Below, in pieces: positions 5,035 to 8,443 of a DNA stretch of 8,443 nucleotides. The DNA comes from Rhodospirillaceae bacterium. GTDB taxonomy: Bacteria; Pseudomonadota; Alphaproteobacteria; Rhodospirillales_A; Casp-alpha2. The notes under the pieces were generated by a model. It made no database searches. It was not told the origin of the DNA and saw only the letters and a list, made by a program, of their open reading frames with translations. Position 1 is the stretch's first letter. Every line of letters begins with the position of its first letter. A program made the translations under genes and the position numbers. The stretch spans positions 1-8,443 of the forward strand of contig DNMS01000105.1 of assembly GCA_003488105.1 (NCBI GenBank), in the 5' to 3' direction.

Positions 5035-7758
5035 ATGTTCAGCGCCATCGCCAAGAGCCTGTTCGGTTCCGCCAATGACCGGTACCTGAACGGCCTGCAA
5101 AAGGACGTCGATGCCATCAACGGCCTTGAGCCTGAACTCGAGAAGTTGTCCGACGACGCGCTCAAGGCCCGCACCGCCGCCTTCCGGCAGCGCCTCGAGG
5201 CGGGAGAAAGCGTCGACGACATCATGGTCGAAGCCTTCGCCACCGTGCGCGAAGCCTCCAAACGCACCCTTGGCCTGCGCCATTTCGACGTACAGATGCT
5301 GGGCGGCATTGTTCTGCACCGGGGTCAGATCGCGGAAATGAAGACCGGTGAAGGCAAGACCCTGGTCTCGACCCTGGCGGTCTACCTCAACGCCCTGTCC
5401 GGCGAGGGCGTCCATGTCGTCACGGTCAACGATTACCTGGCGTCACGCGATGCGGACTGGATGCGGCCGGTCTATGATTTCCTGGGGCTCACCGTCGGCG
5501 TCATCAAGCACGGGTTGGACGACGATGAACGGCGCGCCGCCTACGGCTGCGACATCACTTACGCGACCAACAACGAACTGGGCTTCGACTATCTGCGCGA
5601 CAACATGAAGTTCTCGCTCGACGACATGGTTCAGCGGCCCTTCAATTACGCCATCGTCGATGAAGTCGACAGCATCCTGATCGACGAGGCGCGCACGCCG
5701 CTGATCATCTCGGGCGCGACCGAGGACAATTCGGACCTCTATGTCTCGGTCGACAAACTGTTGAAGAACGTCACCCCCGACGACTTTGAAAAGGACGAAA
5801 AGGCGCGCTCCGTCACCTTCACCGAAGCCGGCATGGAAAAGCTGGAAGAGATGATGCGCGAGCAGGGCCTGCTCGACGACGGATCGCTCTACGATATCAA
5901 CAACATCGCCCTGGTCCATCACGCCAATTCGGCGCTGCGGGCGCATATCCTGTTCCAGCGCGACACGGATTACATCGTCAAGGACGGCAAGGTCGTCATC
6001 ATCGACGAATTCACCGGCCGCATGATGGAGGGCCGACGCTATTCCGAAGGCCTGCATCAGGCGCTGGAAGCCAAGGAAGGCGTGGAGATCCAGAACGAGA
6101 ACCAGACGTTGGCCTCGATCACCTTCCAGAACTATTTCCGCCTGTATCCGAAGCTGGCCGGCATGACCGGCACGGCGATGACCGAAGCCGGCGAATTCCA
6201 TCAGATTTACGGCCTCGAAGTGATCGAGATCCCGACCAACGTGCCCTGCATCCGCAAGGACGAGGATGACATCGTGTTCCGCACGGGCAGCGAGAAGTTC
6301 GAGGCCATCCTCGACCTGATCGAGGACTGCCACAAAAGGAAGCAGCCGGTCCTGGTCGGCACCGTGTCCATCGAGAAGTCCGAGGACCTGTCGGCCCGCC
6401 TGAAGAAGCGCAAGATCGAACACAATGTGCTGAACGCCCGCTTCCATGATCAGGAAGCCCAGATCATCGCCCAGGCCGGGCGGCCCGGCGGCGTCACCAT
6501 CGCCACCAACATGGCCGGCCGCGGCACGGACATCCAGTTGGGCGGCAACGTGGACATGCGGGCCCTCATCGAGATCAAGGCCGAGCCGGGAACCCCGGAA
6601 TACGAAACCCATTACAAGAAGATCGCCGACGAGATCGCGACCGACCGCGAAATCGTCAAGCAGGCCGGCGGGCTTTACGTGATCGCCACGGAACGCCACG
6701 AAAGCCGGCGCATCGACAACCAGCTTCGTGGCCGCTCCGGCCGTCAGGGCGATCCCGGCGCCTCGTCCTTCTTCCTATCCTTGGAAGACGACCTGATGCG
6801 AATCTTCGGGTCGGAACGCATCGACAGCATGCTCCAGAAACTGGGGCTCCAGGAAGGCGAGGCCATCGTCCACCCCTGGGTCAACAAGGCCCTGGAAAAG
6901 GCGCAGCAGAAGGTTGAAGAGCGGAACTTCGAAATCCGCAAGAACCTGCTGAAGTTCGATGACGTCATGAACGACCAGCGCAAGGTCATCTACGAACAGC
7001 GCAAGGAACTGATGGCGGCCGAGGACGTGTCCGAAGACGTCGCCGACATGCGCCACCAGGTGATCGACGACATGGTTGCCCTGACCATGCCGGAAAAGGC
7101 CTATGCCGAGCAATGGGCCATGGATACCCTGCATGAGGAAGTCCTGCGCGTGTTCGGATTAGACCTTCCGGTTCAGGAATGGGCCAAGGAAGAAGGCATC
7201 GCCGATGCCGAAATCCGCGACCGTCTGGCCCAGGCCGTGGACGGGCAGATCGCCGCCAAGGCCGCCAACGCCGGGCCGGAAGTCTTCCGCTCCGTGGAAA
7301 AGGCCGTGCTGCTGCAGCTGCTCGATCAGTTGTGGAAGGATCACCTGCTGACCCTGGACCACCTGCGCCACGGCATCGGGCTGCGCGCCTATGGCCAGCG
7401 CGACCCCTTGAACGAGTACAAGCAGGAAGCCTTTGCCCTGTTCGAGGAAATGCTGGTCGGTCTGCGCGAGCGCACGACCATGATGTTGGCCCATGTGGAA
7501 CTCAGCATGGACTTCTCGGAAGAGGAATACCTGGCCGCCCGCGCCGGTGACGAGGGCGAGGCCCATCATGACAGCCCCGAATACCTGGCCGGCGAAGACG
7601 ACGCCGCCGAGGGCACGGCGACCATGACCGTGGTCAACCGCCAGGCCGCCCCCGAGGTCGATCCCAACGACCCCGCGACCTGGGGCAAGGTGCCGCGCAA
7701 CGCCGCCTGCCCCTGCGGGTCCGGCAACAAGTACAAGCACTGCCACGGGAAGGTTTAG
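5035..7758 (+). CDS. secA: SecA, preprotein translocase ATPase
   Basis: This 907-residue motor drives unfolded preproteins through SecYEG using ATP hydrolysis, cycling between cytosol and inner membrane. The ATG at 5035 is chosen because AAGGA lies 10 bases upstream (5020-5024) and the protein then begins with the usual short amphipathic N-terminus. Visible landmarks include Walker A MKTGEGKT (102-109) and Walker B DEVD (209-212) followed by IDEART (216-221). Further on come the preprotein cross-linking region (about 227-375), LAGMTGTA (374-381), [11 protein letters not shown] (495-505) and the arginine-finger region [17 protein letters not shown] (559-575). An acidic, poorly conserved linker (about 840-885) leads to a zinc-binding SecB/phospholipid tail with Cys892, Cys894, Cys903 and His904. 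The length is normal (E. coli 901). It is divergent from a secreted foldase and converges on the MAPEG gene. Confidence 0.98.
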   Translation: MFSAIAKSLFGSANDRYLNGLQKDVDAINGLEPELEKLSDDALKARTAAFRQRLEAGESVDDIMVEAFATVREASKRTLGLRHFDVQMLGGIVLHRGQIAEMKTGEGKTLVSTLAVYLNALSGEGVHVVTVNDYLASRDADWMRPVYDFLGLTVGVIKHGLDDDERRAAYGCDITYATNNELGFDYLRDNMKFSLDDMVQRPFNYAIVDEVDSILIDEARTPLIISGATEDNSDLYVSVDKLLKNVTPDDFEKDEKARSVTFTEAGMEKLEEMMREQGLLDDGSLYDINNIALVHHANSALRAHILFQRDTDYIVKDGKVVIIDEFTGRMMEGRRYSEGLHQALEAKEGVEIQNENQTLASITFQNYFRLYPKLAGMTGTAMTEAGEFHQIYGLEVIEIPTNVPCIRKDEDDIVFRTGSEKFEAILDLIEDCHKRKQPVLVGTVSIEKSEDLSARLKKRKIEHNVLNARFHDQEAQIIAQAGRPGGVTIATNMAGRGTDIQLGGNVDMRALIEIKAEPGTPEYETHYKKIADEIATDREIVKQAGGLYVIATERHESRRIDNQLRGRSGRQGDPGASSFFLSLEDDLMRIFGSERIDSMLQKLGLQEGEAIVHPWVNKALEKAQQKVEERNFEIRKNLLKFDDVMNDQRKVIYEQRKELMAAEDVSEDVADMRHQVIDDMVALTMPEKAYAEQWAMDTLHEEVLRVFGLDLPVQEWAKEEGIADAEIRDRLAQAVDGQIAAKAANAGPEVFRSVEKAVLLQLLDQLWKDHLLTLDHLRHGIGLRAYGQRDPLNEYKQEAFALFEEMLVGLRERTTMMLAHVELSMDFSEEEYLAARAGDEGEAHHDSPEYLAGEDDAAEGTATMTVVNRQAAPEVDPNDPATWGKVPRNAACPCGSGNKYKHCHGKV

Positions 7759-7775
7759 TCACAAACCTTGTGCGG

Positions 7776-8291
7776 TCAGCCGAGAAACCGCGCGATCACG
7801 AAGCCCAGCATCCCCAGGTTGATGAAGAACCCGGCCGCCATGCCGGGTGCTCGGCCCATGGGGCTGAGGCGGTAGCCGATCCAGAACACGATGCGGGCCA
7901 GCACGAAGGCGACCGGCAGCGCCGTCAGCCAGGCACTTTCATCGGCCTTGACGACCATGGCGACCGCCAGCAGCAGCGGAATGAAGATCAACGTCTGCTC
8001 GACCGTATTGCCCAGCACCCGCATATCGACCCGCCGCCAGGTCGCAGGGGCGTCGGTCAGGGGATCTATGGCCCCGGTGATCAGCCGCGTCAGGGCCACG
8101 GCCTGGACCACCACGAGAAGGAACCCAGCCGGCAGGACGGACAATTTCAGGACCAGGGCAATGCGTTCCCCCGGGTCGGGGATCGGCCCCGGCCAGCCGT
8201 CGAGCCAGGTCAATAGCACCCACAACACGAGCGCCAGCCCGGTCCCGCCGAGAAGGCTGAGCCAGACCGTCATTCTTTGATCGGATGTCAT
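7776..8291 (-). CDS. MAPEG-family integral membrane protein
   Basis: This 171-residue protein has hydrophobic segments at about residues 8-30, 43-71, 95-114, 121-140 and 150-170. The stretch NTVEQTLIFIPLLLA (95-109) and RIVFWIGY (133-140) followed by Arg147 match the pattern of MAPEG proteins (membrane-associated proteins in eicosanoid and glutathione metabolism). In eukaryotic members the equivalent Asn, Glu and Arg residues line the glutathione site. Bacterial MAPEG proteins are mostly uncharacterised, so no reaction is assigned. The first ATG (8291) lies 8 bases after the upstream carboxyltransferase stop; a second in-frame ATG at 8273 is possible. Neither has a clear ribosome site, which suggests translational coupling. 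It is longer than the roughly 130-residue small bacterial members, owing to the N-terminal helix and the loop at 31-42. It ends 17 bases from the convergent secA stop. Confidence 0.75.
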   Translation of the reverse strand: MTSDQRMTVWLSLLGGTGLALVLWVLLTWLDGWPGPIPDPGERIALVLKLSVLPAGFLLVVVQAVALTRLITGAIDPLTDAPATWRRVDMRVLGNTVEQTLIFIPLLLAVAMVVKADESAWLTALPVAFVLARIVFWIGYRLSPMGRAPGMAAGFFINLGMLGFVIARFLG

Positions 8292-8299
8292 TGTCGGGT

Positions 8300-8443
8300 C
8301 TACGCGAGACCGTTGACGCCCATTTTCAGGAACTTCTCACGCCGCGCGCTGCGCAGGGCGTCGCCGGGCAGGGTCGCCAGTTCGGCGAGCTGCTTGTCGA
8401 TTTCCCTGCCGACACTCTGGATCGCCTGATCCCGTTCCCGGTG
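8300..8443 (-). CDS. accA: Acetyl-CoA carboxylase carboxyltransferase alpha subunit, C-terminal fragment
   Basis: Only the last 47 codons and the TAG stop (8302-8300) are in the window; the gene starts beyond base 8443. The visible tail reads as a charged amphipathic helix, then IDKQLAELATLPGDALRSAR (about 20 residues), then REKFLKMGVNGLA. I recognise this helix-plus-R-R-E-K-F-L-x-M-G ending from alphaproteobacterial AccA. AccA works with AccD to transfer the carboxyl group from biotin to acetyl-CoA, making malonyl-CoA for fatty-acid synthesis. The call rests on a short tail without catalytic motifs, so it is probable rather than certain. The MAPEG gene follows after 8 bases and is likely cotranscribed. 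Confidence 0.65.
   Translation of the reverse strand, partial: HRERDQAIQSVGREIDKQLAELATLPGDALRSARREKFLKMGVNGLA

Noticed and set aside
5443..6699. 418-codon open frame on the strand opposite secA
   Set aside because: It is a mirror of the secA coding frame in GC-rich DNA. It has valine-, glycine- and aspartate-rich low-information sequence, no family motifs and no ribosome site.

Overview
This GC-rich window is ordinary chromosome from an alphaproteobacterium, most likely of the Rhodospirillales type. I infer this from codon use and from the block secA / parvulin-type isomerase / argJ / mutT, which I recall as common in that group. No phage, insertion sequence, CRISPR array, tRNA or rRNA is visible. 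Eight complete genes and two partial genes fill nearly all of it, and no gene-free gap exceeds about 250 bases.

Left part (1-2171). On the minus strand lie the first 81 codons of a CinA-type molybdopterin-binding protein and, upstream of it, a glycine-zipper lipoprotein of the 17-kDa surface-antigen type. A 208-base AT-rich divergent promoter region separates the lipoprotein from a plus-strand pair that overlaps by four bases: a small MarR-like winged-helix protein and a CPBP-family intramembrane protease. The divergent region has a near-consensus promoter on each strand and a 12-bp inverted repeat touching both -35 elements. It looks like a shared operator and is the most interesting non-coding feature here.

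Middle part (2168-4789), minus strand, in transcription order: a secreted parvulin-type peptidyl-prolyl isomerase, argJ (arginine biosynthesis) and mutT (nucleotide pool sanitation). A terminator-like hairpin lies between the isomerase gene and argJ. The argJ and mutT genes are separated by 2 bases. The mutT stop overlaps the convergent CPBP stop by four bases.

Right part (4790-8443). secA, the Sec translocase ATPase, is transcribed divergently from the isomerase gene, across a 245-base region with candidate promoters on both strands. secA converges on a small MAPEG-family membrane protein gene that sits 8 bases downstream of the 3' end of a carboxyltransferase gene, probably accA.

Functionally the window is mostly housekeeping: protein export and periplasmic folding, arginine synthesis, oxidised-nucleotide removal and fatty-acid synthesis. 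I do not see a convincing previously undescribed system. The best candidate for follow-up is the regulator, membrane protease and divergent envelope lipoprotein unit with its palindromic control region.
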